Positions 1-9,226 of a stretch of DNA of 64,000 nucleotides are shown here, in pieces. Position 1 is the stretch's first letter, and each line of letters starts with the position of its first letter. Origin of the DNA: Dendrocalamus latiflorus (taxonomy: Eukaryota > Streptophyta > Magnoliopsida > Poales > Poaceae); assembly GCA_017311315.1 (NCBI GenBank), contig CM029626.1, forward strand, positions 26,646,672 through 26,710,671. The letters run 5' to 3'. A program made the translations under genes and the position numbers. Below the pieces are notes generated by a model. That model had not been told where the DNA came from. It made no database searches and saw only the letters and a list, made by a program, of their open reading frames with translations.

Positions 1-440
1 CGATGTTATTACAACGAGGAGTTCAGCCAGTCCCCATATGATCTTATTCCCCAAAGAACAAATCAAGCAATTTATCTATCTATCCAAGAACCACTAGAAC
101 ACTATGATCCGCGCCTCAAAGTGGCATCACAGTATATTGCTGACTAAGAGGAATTATATTCAAGAACACTAGATGAAAATGAGATTCTACACTACGAACT
201 TCACACAGCTTAGCAAAAACTGCAGCGGCTCACAGAAGAACTTTAGTGTTTCCATATGATTGAAGCAGGCGAAATATCAGCTATTGGAGAATCTCCTAGT
301 GTTCCTTCTGCCAACAAATTCCATCCGTTTACATTCTGAACAGCGCTGCCGCCACCACCAGGCTACACCAACTAGATGCAACAAACTTTTGATTACACTT
401 TTGGTTTTCCATAGTCGTACTAAGAAAAGCACTTCCTGTC
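1..440 (+). pseudogene. Unrecognised degenerate coding remnant at the window edge
   Basis: Frame 1 from the first base reads as plausible protein (for example EEFSQSPYDLIPQ and LEHYDPRLKVASQYIAD) but is broken by TAA at 145-147, TAG at 211-213 and TAG at 244-246. Coding-like text continues weakly to about 440. I do not recognise the family. It lies upstream of sequence that appears to belong to an old copia element, so it could be a decayed extra ORF of that element or an exon of an unrelated gene cut by the window edge. The stops make it non-functional whatever its origin. Confidence 0.3.
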
Positions 441-2373
441 AGTTATAGTGCTTAGAACTGTAAAATTACGTACTTATGATGCTAACACCCCTAAATTACT
501 TTGTTTCTGCTTTTTAATTACTCATTTGTTTCTTCTTACCACATATTTTGTTCTTGACTTCCTGTTAGTTTCTTCTTCAATCTACACCATGATACCTAAG
601 AGCTTTTGAACTTTTGTCTGTTCGCTTTTAATTCACATGGTTACAGCCAAGCAACAACCGTAACATTAACAAACCATTATACTACAGTGTTTCATACCAT
701 ATAAACACTTACTGCTTCCCACCGCACATCAACTATCATTCTATTTATTATCATGTTTATTAGTACAGATTCAAATACAATACACTACATGTTCTCCCAA
801 AATAAAAATATACCGGTTTCTACTACTACATCTATTACTATTTAGCTACACTAAAATAAAAAAATACACTACTCTAGCAAATGTAAACATACTAAATAAA
901 TCCTTCACTTTTCTCGTACTCTAAAATGTATACTGTCTTCTACAAACAAAACATATGTTACTTACCTATTCTAACTTTACCTAACCATTACGTTTTCCTC
1001 TACAATTCTTAATACCATTTATTATCTATGCTATTTCCATTAGTAATATAAAAAGAATAAACATAACAAAATACATCACAATATATATTATCTCTCTATA
1101 TTAAATTCACTAAATTAAACAACAAAACAACACCAATATAAATATACTAATACTAATCAACTTTTTACAAAAACTAGCCTGCAAGTACAACATCATCTCT
1201 AACATCTCCTCTAAAATCCAATCTCTTGGCATGCCTTCAGAAAAATCGGAACTACCAGCAATCTTTGTGTGGTACTTTCATTTTCTGGAACTACCAGTAG
1301 CAGACCACGGTACTTCCGATATTTTTGGCAAATGGCTGATTTGATTCAAAACTTGTTGATTCCAATTTCTCTCAGCCATTCCTTTTGCTTCTCAAGTCAA
1401 GTTGATTCTTGTTAGCTACCCTCAAGTATTTCTTGACTCTATATGCCATTTTGCTCTTAATTTGATTCTTTTTATTAAAATGACAATATATAAAAGAGTG
1501 GTAGACTTTTTGTCATCTTGACCTCGGCATGAGTTTTATCCCCACAAGTGATATCATTTATTTTCTTCAAGTGATATCCCTTACTTGTAGAAAATATGTG
1601 GTATCCTTGTTCCTCCAAGTAGTGTCATTTGAAATGATATCGTTTTCCCTCTTGCCGAATAAATCTTTCTTAACCAAGCTCTTTCACCTATACGATATCA
1701 TCTTTTTACAAGTGGTATCTACTCTTTCAAGTAGTATCTTCCAAATGATATCATCATCATCCTCTCTTAAGTGGTATTTCAAGTGGTTTCTTTCCACAAA
1801 TGGTATCTTACCTCAAATAACATCATGTAAAAAAATCATTGAAGATGAAGTACTAAATTTGACCTTATGAGATACAAGTTGTTCATGCAAGTGGCATCAA
1901 GTTTTCAAAAATAGAATCAATCACACTTGGTGTCATGTATACTACCAAGGTGGTATCAAGTCTCTACAAATGAATTTATTTATGCTTGACATCATTTATG
2001 ATTACAAGTGGTATCCTATGTCATCATAAGTGGTATAAAGGTCAAAAAGGTATATGCTTATCATAGAACAGACCAAAGAACCACAAAAGGTTAACTGGCT
2101 TTTAGTATAAACAAAAGGTTAACAAGTGGTACCAATTATGGACAAGTGGTTTACAAGCGGTATCCATGAATCTTGGTGCTAAATGACACAAGGAGAGAAA
2201 GAGTTAAATAAATGGGAAGAGATAAGAAAAGAGAAGAAAAACAAGAAGAGGAGAATCCTTTATGTGTCAAAGGAGAAGATAATTGCCAAGAGAGACCTTG
2301 TGTAAGGGGAAGTTTTTCTTTGTAAAAAACCTATATAGTACTTTGGCTTACTAATGCAAAAAGGGCTAAAAAT
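441..2373. other. AT-rich old sequence without a gene
   Basis: No coding region is supported here. The part from 480 to 1190 is very AT-rich and featureless. At 1240-1320 there are short ACTACCAG and GGTACTTCC words, and similar words occur in the old copia LTR near 29.7-30.7 kb. From about 1540 a degenerate short repeat begins (separate entry). The last bases before the Tat element, ATTAT, are repeated after it, so this stretch was once continuous with 15947 onward and is probably the same old element. Confidence 0.5.
1540..2165 (+). repeat. Degenerate dispersed CAAGTGGTATC short repeat
   Basis: The word AAGTGGTATC and variants (AAGTGATATC, AAGTAGTATC, AAGTGGTACC, AAGCGGTATC) recur roughly fifteen to twenty times with irregular spacing. 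The same word reappears at 16298 beyond the Tat insertion, so the repeat belongs to the DNA that the Tat element landed in. The open frame at 1529-1870 across part of it is low complexity (Ser, Phe, Leu rich) and is not taken as a gene. Confidence 0.55.
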
Positions 2374-2378
2374 ATTAT

Positions 2379-2623
2379 TGTCGTAGGGGTGGCCCCCACC
2401 TAAACCCAGCAGGCCTGGTAGGAGATTATAAGGCCCAGAATAGGCCATGTGTAATGACATAACTGCCCCCAGAGGGGATAACCAGATGTAAGGGTATATC
2501 TGTAAAAGCACTCCTCATGTGTGTATATATATGGGTAAGCCATGGGGAGGACCCAGGCCATCACACTTATCTTCATCACTCTCCACTACCATCTCTCTCT
2601 CTGTTTGGTCTGTAGCCACAACA
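2379..2623 (+). repeat. 5' LTR of the Tat element
   Basis: This 245-bp repeat matches 15697-15941 with three substitutions. It starts TGTCGTAGG and ends CCACAACA. A TATATATAT run at 2524-2532 is the best TATA box, which would place transcription start in the CT-rich last 70 bp. Confidence 0.93.
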
Positions 2624-2625
2624 GT

Positions 2626-2643
2626 TGGCGCCGTCCGTGGGGA
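2626..2643 (+). promoter_or_regulatory. Primer-binding site of the Tat element
   Basis: TGGCGCCGTCCGTGGGGA lies two bases after the 5' LTR. TGGCGCC followed by a G-rich half is the usual plant gypsy site and resembles the complement of a tRNA-Asp 3' end. The exact tRNA is an inference from memory of the family. Confidence 0.7.
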
Positions 2644-2677
2644 CGACGAAGACAAGCCTGAAGACCGAAGGAAAAAA

Positions 2678-5600
2678 ATGGCACCGAAGAGAGCTTCACC
2701 AGCGGCGGCGAGGGGAAAGAAGACGGATGGGTTGGAGCAGCGCGTGAGCACCAGGGCTTCGGCATCGACCGCCGAAGGAGTTGGCGGCGGCGTACGCGCC
2801 GTGGTCGCGGGCGTCGATGCCCGCGCGGCAACAACTGACCCCGCCAGCACCGCTACGACGACACCTAACCCCGTCGCTAGCACTGCAACGACAGCCCCCG
2901 CCACCCTTGCCGGTAGCGCAGATCCGGCGGCCGGGGGTAGCCGCAACGAACCATCCGGCGGATCTGGAGATCGTGAGGCGATGGTCCCTGCACCAGCCCG
3001 TCCACTGGGCGTTCCGGCGGCCCCAACGACACCTGCGGTGGAAAGCGCCCTACTAGTAGCCCTCAACGCGTTCCAGCGGGAACTCGGGGACCTTCGCGGG
3101 GCCGTCCGAGATATACAAGAGGCTCGGAGCCAGCAGGTCGCGCCGGTAGTCGCGCCCGAGCCCACGCCAGAGAAGGTGGACAGCCGCGAAGCCCCCACGT
3201 CTAGCCGTGTCCCGCTGAGACGCGTAGATCCGGAATCTCCGCTTTCGGCGGGGCTGCAGCAGGCGGCGTGGCCCGAAGACTTCAAGTTCCCTCGCATCAT
3301 CGACCCGTACAAAGGCGACACAGATCCTCGCGAGTTCGTGCGCGTGTACGAAACCGCGATCGAGGCCGCGGGCGGAGACGACACCGCGAAGGCGAAGGGA
3401 CTCCCCCTCGCACTGCACGGAGTGGCGCTCTCTTGGTTTTTTACCATAGAGCCGGGATCCATCTACACGTGGGAGCAGCTTCGCGACCGGCTTCGTAGCA
3501 ACTTTCAAGGACATTATGTCGAGCGGATCAATGCGGACCAGCTCTTCGTTGTGAAGCAAGGACCCTCGGAGACGCTCCGGGGCTACTTCAAGCGCCTCGA
3601 CAAGATTCGAGGCCAGGTAAATGATGTTAATGAAACCACAGTCGTTAATGCAGCCATACAGGGCCTTCGCCCGGGCCCGATGGCCGAATACAACGCGCGG
3701 AGGCCAATCACGACAGTTGCCAAGCTCTTCGACAAAATGGACGGGTATGCGCGGGCGGAGGAGGATGCGCGAAGACGCAGCATCACCGCCCCCGGCCTCG
3801 CCCGTGAGGAGCACCCCCCGCGCGAGGTCAGGGTGGGTGGTCCCTCCCCGAACCTGGGCCGTAGCCGAAAGCTCCGAGGAGGCCCTCCCCGAGGCAGGGA
3901 GGCCGAGGTACAGGAAGGCTCCTCACGGTGCAGCCCTAAACCTCGGCGCCGCCAGCGCCGGTCGCAGGCGGCCCACCATGTCCTCGCCACCGAGAGCGCC
4001 CGCCAAGGACCCGACCCCGCCTCACGGAGGGGAGACCGGGGATCGGAGGGCGGATTTGACTACGGCAGCCAACCCCACGCAGAGCAAGAGCTCCTGCACT
4101 ATGGCAAGTGGTGCGAGGTACACGGCTACGGCGATCATTACACAAGGGCATGCATCGCGGTGATGGAGCTGCGGAGGGCGACGGCCGGGTCTCGGGCTCC
4201 GCCTACTCGTCCCCCCGCCGAAGCCCACGTAGGGCACCCAAGGGATAGCCCCATACGGGCCACCGCAACGGAGGGCGCGCAGCATTGCACCGTCAACGTC
4301 ATCACTGGAGGCTCTTCTTCAAAAGCCCCCGGGGAGCAGCCGCAACTGTGGATGCCGCCCCGCAACATCACCTTCGACTTGAACGACGCCAGGGGCGTGG
4401 AGTACCCTCACCAAGACCCTCTAGTCATCCAGGCCCACATAGCACGCTGTGAAGTCAGGCGCGTCCTTGTCGACGGGGGAAGCTCCGCGAACATCTTATT
4501 CGTAGAAGCCCTCGACCGCATGGCAATCCCCCGAAGCCGGCTAGAGCAGCTAGGAGCTCCACTTCAAGGCTTCGGGGGTCAACCGCTGCAGGTCCTGGGG
4601 CACGTGTCCCTTCCTGTCACTTTCCGTCAGGAGGGCAACAAAGGTAACATCCGGACCGAGCATGTCACCTTCGATGTCGTGGATATCCCGCACCCCTACA
4701 ACGCCATACTGGGGCGACCCACCATCAACTCTTTTGAGGCAATCCCGCACCACGCCTTTTTGTGTGTAAAGCTCCCGGGCCCGGAGGGTGTCATCACCAT
4801 CTTCGGCGACCAGGACTTGGCCAGACGTGCCGAAGGCGGCAGCCGCGTCCCGCATCGCCCGGTGCATGCCCTCTCCGGTGCGCCCGGTGATGGGCCCTCC
4901 GCTCCCGGGTGGACGCCCAAGCCTCGGCCCGAAGGCGGCGTCAAGAAGGTGCCGCTCCAGGCGGAGGGGCAGTTTGTGTCCATCGGCGAGGGGCTCCCAC
5001 CGGGGGTCGAACGGGAGCTGCTCCGAGTGCTTCAGAACAACGTTGACATCTTCGCATGGTCCCCGGAGGACATCAAGGGCGTAGACCGAGTAGTAATCGA
5101 GCATCGTTTGGCGGTCCGCCCCGACGCCAAGCCGGTCAAGCAAAGGCTCCGGCGTATGTCGATGGATCGGCAGCAGGCGGCCAAAGCAGAGGTGGCGAAG
5201 CTTCTTCGCGCCGGGGTCATCCGCGAGGTCCACCATCCAGAATGGCTCGCCAACCCGGTGCTAGTCAAAAAGGCCAGCGGGGCCTGGCGCATGTGCATCG
5301 ACTTCACGGCACTCAACAAGGCGTGCCCGAAGGACAACTACCCCTTGCCGCGCATCGATCAGCTGGTTGACGCCACTGCTGGGTGCGAACTCATGAGTTT
5401 CCTGGACGCCTATTCCGGCTACCACCAAGTATACATGGCCGAAGACGACGAGGAGAAGACCAATTTCATCACACCACTTGGGACGTTCTGCTTCGTCAGA
5501 ATGCCCTTTGGCTTGAAGAATGCAGGCGCTACCTTCACCCGACTCGTCGCCATTGCCCTGGCCGCCCAGCTTGGGAGGAACATCGAAGCCTATGTCGATG

Positions 5601-7552
5601 ACGTGGTGGTCAAAACTCGGCAACTTGCTCTACACGGCCGGGACCTCCAGGAGACCTTCGACAACCTCCGGAAGGCGGGCATCAAGCTCAACCCCGACAA
5701 GTGTGTCTTCGGGGTACAGGCGGGCAAACTCCTAGGTTTCCTCGTGTCCGGGCGAGGCATCCAGGCGAACCCCGACAAAGTAGACGCCATCCTGGGTATG
5801 GAGCCGCCCAAGACAACGAGGGAGGTTCAGAGGCTTGCGGGCCGCATGGCAGCATTAAGCCGCTTCCTCTCCAGGGCGGCGGAGCGGGGCCTGCCGTTCT
5901 TCAAGACACTCCGCGGGTGTGATGGATTTCGTTGGGACGGAGACTGCGCGAAGGCCTTCGACGAGCTCAAGCAGCACCTGGCAAGCCTCCCAACTCTGGT
6001 CGCCCCAGCACCAGAGGCTCCCCTCCTGCTCTATCTGGCCGCGTCAGCCACCGCGGTCAGCGCCGTCCTCGTCTTAGAGGAGGGCGCCACGCAGCGGCCC
6101 ATCTACTTTGTCTCCGAAGCCCTTCAAGGCGCCAAGACAAGATACACGGAGCTTGAGAAGCTCGCCTACGCGCTGGTCATGGCCTCCAGGAAGCTTCGGC
6201 ATTATTTTCTGGCTCACCCGATCACAGTGCCTTCCTCATTCCCCCTGGCAGAGATGCTACATAACAAGGAGTCCACAGGGCGTATCGGTAAATGGGCCGC
6301 CGAGCTCGCTCCCTTCTCCTTGACGTATGCTTCGCGGACGACAATTAAATCCCAAGTCCTGGCGGATTTTCTCGCCGAATGGACCCCGCCCGCCCAACCC
6401 GGCCAGACGCACGATGATCCTGTCTGGACGCTTACAATCGACGGAGCTTACAGCGTCGCTGGCGCGGGCATAGGGGCGGTGATCATCACGCCCGAGGGAC
6501 AGCGTTTGCTGTACTCGGCGCGCCTTGCCTTCCCCGCCACCAACAACACGGCTGAATACGAGGCACTACTCTTTGGCCTGGCAAAGCTCAAGGCAGTCGG
6601 CGCGAGACGGGTGTTGGTCCGCACCGACTCGCGCTTGGTGGCCGGCCATGTGGACAAGTCATATCAAGCCAAGGACCCTGAGTTGGCCAAATACCTCGCG
6701 GCGGTGAGGGCGAGGGAAAGGCACTTTTTGGGTGTCACCGTCAAGGCCATCCCCCGGGCGGAGAATGAGCAAGCCGACGCCCTCGCCAAGGCGGCCAGCC
6801 AGCAACTGCCCCCCCCCCCCGAGGGGGCATTCTACGAGGTGTTAGCAAGGACGGCCATCGCGCAGGACAACCGGGACGCGGCACTTGTCCACCGCATTGA
6901 TCGGCCAGGAGATTGGCGAGAGCCCATTTTCAATTTCTTACAAGGTCTCACCGAGCCGGAGGACCCTGCCGAACTGCGACGCTTGCAGCACCGCGCACGG
7001 TCCTTCCAGGTGTTCGAAGGGACACTCTACAAGAAAGGGGTTTGCGCGCCGCTCCTGCGCTGCCTCTCGGCTGCGGAGGGAAAGGAACTCTTGGCGGAAA
7101 TCCACGCGGGCGTGTGCGGATCCCACCTGGCGCCGAGGTCATTAGTCGACAAGGCGTTCAGACAAGGCTTCTACTGGCCAACTGCCATCACCGACGCCCA
7201 GGACCTCGTCCGTCGGTGCCAAGGGTGCCAGTGGATGGCGCGCATCATCCGCAGGCCCCCGACAAGCCTCAACCCAATTCCCCCGGTGTGGCCACTGGCG
7301 CGCTGGGGTCTCGATATAGTAGGACCACTTGCCCGAGCTCCAGGGGACCTCCGGTTCGTGGTAGTCGCGCTGGAGTATTTCTCCAGATGGCCGGAAGCGA
7401 TCGCTCTGGCCAAAGTAACTTCTGCGGCCATACAGCGCTTCCTATGGCAAAACATCATATGTCGCTTCCTGGGGATCTCGTCCTCAGAGTGGCGCTCTAG
7501 GCCGAAACCGTTGGCAAGCTGGAGTCCAAGTGGGAAGGCCCGTACATCGTAA
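2678..7552 (+). CDS. Gag-pol polyprotein of the Tat element, integrase truncated
   Basis: The ATG at 2678 opens a single 1,624-residue frame; the upstream open codons lie in the LTR and leader. In order there is an Ala/Pro-rich N terminus, a gag domain at about residues 200-330, a CCHC-like motif (CEVHGYGDHYTRAC, near 479), an aspartic protease (DGGSSAN, Asp near 599), RT with YVDD at 972-975, a gypsy RNase H, and a second plant-type RNase H beginning TIDGAY near 1253 with AEYEAL, RTDSRL and EQADALAK. The integrase zinc domain (H-H-C-C, about 1475-1520) and the first catalytic Asp (GLDIVGP, near 1546) follow. The frame then leaves integrase near base 7475 and ends in unrelated residues. Gag, protease, RT and both RNase H domains look undamaged. 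The product would assemble particles and copy RNA but lacks a complete integrase. Confidence 0.85.
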   Translation: MAPKRASPAAARGKKTDGLEQRVSTRASASTAEGVGGGVRAVVAGVDARAATTDPASTATTTPNPVASTATTAPATLAGSADPAAGGSRNEPSGGSGDREAMVPAPARPLGVPAAPTTPAVESALLVALNAFQRELGDLRGAVRDIQEARSQQVAPVVAPEPTPEKVDSREAPTSSRVPLRRVDPESPLSAGLQQAAWPEDFKFPRIIDPYKGDTDPREFVRVYETAIEAAGGDDTAKAKGLPLALHGVALSWFFTIEPGSIYTWEQLRDRLRSNFQGHYVERINADQLFVVKQGPSETLRGYFKRLDKIRGQVNDVNETTVVNAAIQGLRPGPMAEYNARRPITTVAKLFDKMDGYARAEEDARRRSITAPGLAREEHPPREVRVGGPSPNLGRSRKLRGGPPRGREAEVQEGSSRCSPKPRRRQRRSQAAHHVLATESARQGPDPASRRGDRGSEGGFDYGSQPHAEQELLHYGKWCEVHGYGDHYTRACIAVMELRRATAGSRAPPTRPPAEAHVGHPRDSPIRATATEGAQHCTVNVITGGSSSKAPGEQPQLWMPPRNITFDLNDARGVEYPHQDPLVIQAHIARCEVRRVLVDGGSSANILFVEALDRMAIPRSRLEQLGAPLQGFGGQPLQVLGHVSLPVTFRQEGNKGNIRTEHVTFDVVDIPHPYNAILGRPTINSFEAIPHHAFLCVKLPGPEGVITIFGDQDLARRAEGGSRVPHRPVHALSGAPGDGPSAPGWTPKPRPEGGVKKVPLQAEGQFVSIGEGLPPGVERELLRVLQNNVDIFAWSPEDIKGVDRVVIEHRLAVRPDAKPVKQRLRRMSMDRQQAAKAEVAKLLRAGVIREVHHPEWLANPVLVKKASGAWRMCIDFTALNKACPKDNYPLPRIDQLVDATAGCELMSFLDAYSGYHQVYMAEDDEEKTNFITPLGTFCFVRMPFGLKNAGATFTRLVAIALAAQLGRNIEAYVDDVVVKTRQLALHGRDLQETFDNLRKAGIKLNPDKCVFGVQAGKLLGFLVSGRGIQANPDKVDAILGMEPPKTTREVQRLAGRMAALSRFLSRAAERGLPFFKTLRGCDGFRWDGDCAKAFDELKQHLASLPTLVAPAPEAPLLLYLAASATAVSAVLVLEEGATQRPIYFVSEALQGAKTRYTELEKLAYALVMASRKLRHYFLAHPITVPSSFPLAEMLHNKESTGRIGKWAAELAPFSLTYASRTTIKSQVLADFLAEWTPPAQPGQTHDDPVWTLTIDGAYSVAGAGIGAVIITPEGQRLLYSARLAFPATNNTAEYEALLFGLAKLKAVGARRVLVRTDSRLVAGHVDKSYQAKDPELAKYLAAVRARERHFLGVTVKAIPRAENEQADALAKAASQQLPPPPEGAFYEVLARTAIAQDNRDAALVHRIDRPGDWREPIFNFLQGLTEPEDPAELRRLQHRARSFQVFEGTLYKKGVCAPLLRCLSAAEGKELLAEIHAGVCGSHLAPRSLVDKAFRQGFYWPTAITDAQDLVRRCQGCQWMARIIRRPPTSLNPIPPVWPLARWGLDIVGPLARAPGDLRFVVVALEYFSRWPEAIALAKVTSAAIQRFLWQNIICRFLGISSSEWRSRPKPLASWSPSGKARTS

Positions 7553-7653
7553 CAGAGGCATTGCCGAAGGGGGCGTACCGCCTCGCCACGCTCGAAGGAC
7601 AAGCCTTCCGGCACACATGGAACGCGGACAGGTTGCGGCGGTACTACGCCTAG
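7503..7653 (+). pseudogene. Detached integrase C-terminal end of the Tat element
   Basis: In a frame different from the end of the gag-pol ORF, these bases read as the usual gypsy integrase tail (KLESKWEGPYIV ... WNADRLRRYYA) followed by TAG at 7651-7653. The catalytic core segment carrying the second Asp and the Glu is missing between about 7475 and 7503. A deletion that also shifted the frame explains this. Confidence 0.75.
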
Positions 7654-7722
7654 AAGCAGAACAGCAGGCGTAGAGCCACCAGCCCGTTGTTAGGCGATGT
7701 TCGCCCGTGCAAACGGGAGTTC

Positions 7723-7728
7723 AATAAA
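7723..7728 (+). terminator. AATAAA polyadenylation-signal-like site after pol
   Basis: AATAAA occurs 70 bp past the integrase stop and just before the 52-bp array. It could end some gag-pol transcripts before they run into the antisense gene. This rests on motif and position only. Confidence 0.35.
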
Positions 7729-7767
7729 GGTTGCTGTTCCCAGAGCATCCCCTGTCCGCGCTGAGTA

Positions 7768-9090
7768 GAACAAAGTCCACGGACTTTAAATAAGACGTAG
7801 CGTCGAGCCTAGCTCCTCAGCGAGAGTTTGCGGACTATAAATAAGACGTAGCGTCGAGCCTAGCTCCGCACGCGAGAGTCTGCGGACTATAAATAAGACG
7901 TAGCGTCGAGCCTAGCTCCGCACGCACCAGTCCACGGACTTTAAATAAGACGTAGCGTCGAGCCTAGCTCCGCACGCGAGAGTCTGCGGACTATAAATAA
8001 GACGTAGCGTCGAGCCTAGCTCCGCACGCACCAGTCCACGGACTTTAAATAAGATGTAGCGTCGAGCCTAGCTCCGCACGCGAGAGTCTGCGGACTATAA
8101 ATAAGACGTAGCGTCGAGCCTAGCTCCGCACGCACCAGTCCACGGACTTTAAATAAGACGTAGCGTCGAGGTCCGCCTCCGCACGCACTCTACGGAGTAT
8201 AAATAAGACGCAGCGGGGGGACGCCTCCGCGCGCACTCTAAGGAGTATAAAGAAGACGTAGCGTCGAGCCTAGCTCCGCACGCACCAGTCCACGGACTTT
8301 AAATAAGACGTAGCGTCGAGCCTAGCTCCGCACGCGAGAGTCTACGGACTATAAATAAGACATAGCGTCGAGCCTAGCTCCGCACGCACCAGTCCACGGA
8401 CTTTAAATAAGACGTAGCGTCGAGCCTAGCTCCGCACGCGAGAGTCTGCGGACTATAAATAAGACGTAGCGTCGAGCCTAGCTCGGCACGCACCAGTCCA
8501 CGGACTTTAAATAAGACGTAGCGTCGAGGTCCGCCTCCGCACGCACTCTACGGAGTATAAATAAGACGCAGTGGGGGACGCCTCCGCGCGCACTCTAAGG
8601 AGTATAAAGAAGACATAGCGTCGAGCCTAGCTCCGCACGCACCAGTCCACGGACTTTAAATAAGACGTAGCGTCGAGCCTAGCTCCGCACGCGAGAGTCT
8701 GCAGACTATAAAGAAGACGTAGCGTCGAGCCTAGCTCCGCACGCACCAGTCCACGGACTGTAAATAAGACGTAGCATCGAGCCTAGCTCCGCACGCACCA
8801 GTCCACGGACTGTAAATAAGACGTAGCGTCGAGCCTAGCTCCGCACGCACCAGTCCACGGACTTTAAATAAGACGTAGCGTCGAGGTTCGCCTCCGCACG
8901 CGTGAGTCTCCGGACTATAAAGAAGACGTAGCGTCGAGCCTAGCTCCGCACGCAATAGTCCACGGACTTTAAATAAGACGTAGCGTCGAGGTTCACCTCC
9001 GCACGCGCGAGTCTTCGGACTATAAAGGAAGTCGTAGCGTCGAGGTTCGCCTCCGCACGCGCCACTCCACGGAGTATAAACGAGACGCGC
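7768..9090 (+). repeat. 52-bp tandem array with a TATA-like box in most units
   Basis: About 25 tandem units of about 52 bp, each carrying GACTTTAAATAAG or GACTATAAATAAG followed by ACGTAGCGTCGAGC. Two unit types alternate (CACGCACCAGTCCACGG and CACGCGAGAGTCTGCGG), giving a 104-bp dimer. A divergent pair of units with GGAGTATAAATAAGACGCAG recurs 360 bp apart (8167 and 8527), a further level of order. The short open frames on the minus strand here are by-products of the repeat. Confidence 0.9.
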
Positions 9091-9226
9091 AGACCTGCCC
9101 TCCGCGTTCGGCGGCAGGTAACACCAAGCATAAGGTACTATTTGGTTCCATTATAAACGCAAAGGGGTTACATGGTTACAAGCGTAGGACGCAGTGCGTC
9201 ATCCCCCTGCCCTCCCGACCAACCAC

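Noticed and set aside
2515..3814. Minus-strand frames of 315 and 253 codons opposite gag
   Set aside because: GC-rich codon use in gag leaves antisense frames open. They have no conserved domain and overlap the gag domain and LTR.
7768..9090. Possible CRISPR-like array
   Set aside because: Units are contiguous head-to-tail tandem copies without unique spacers, inside a plant retrotransposon.
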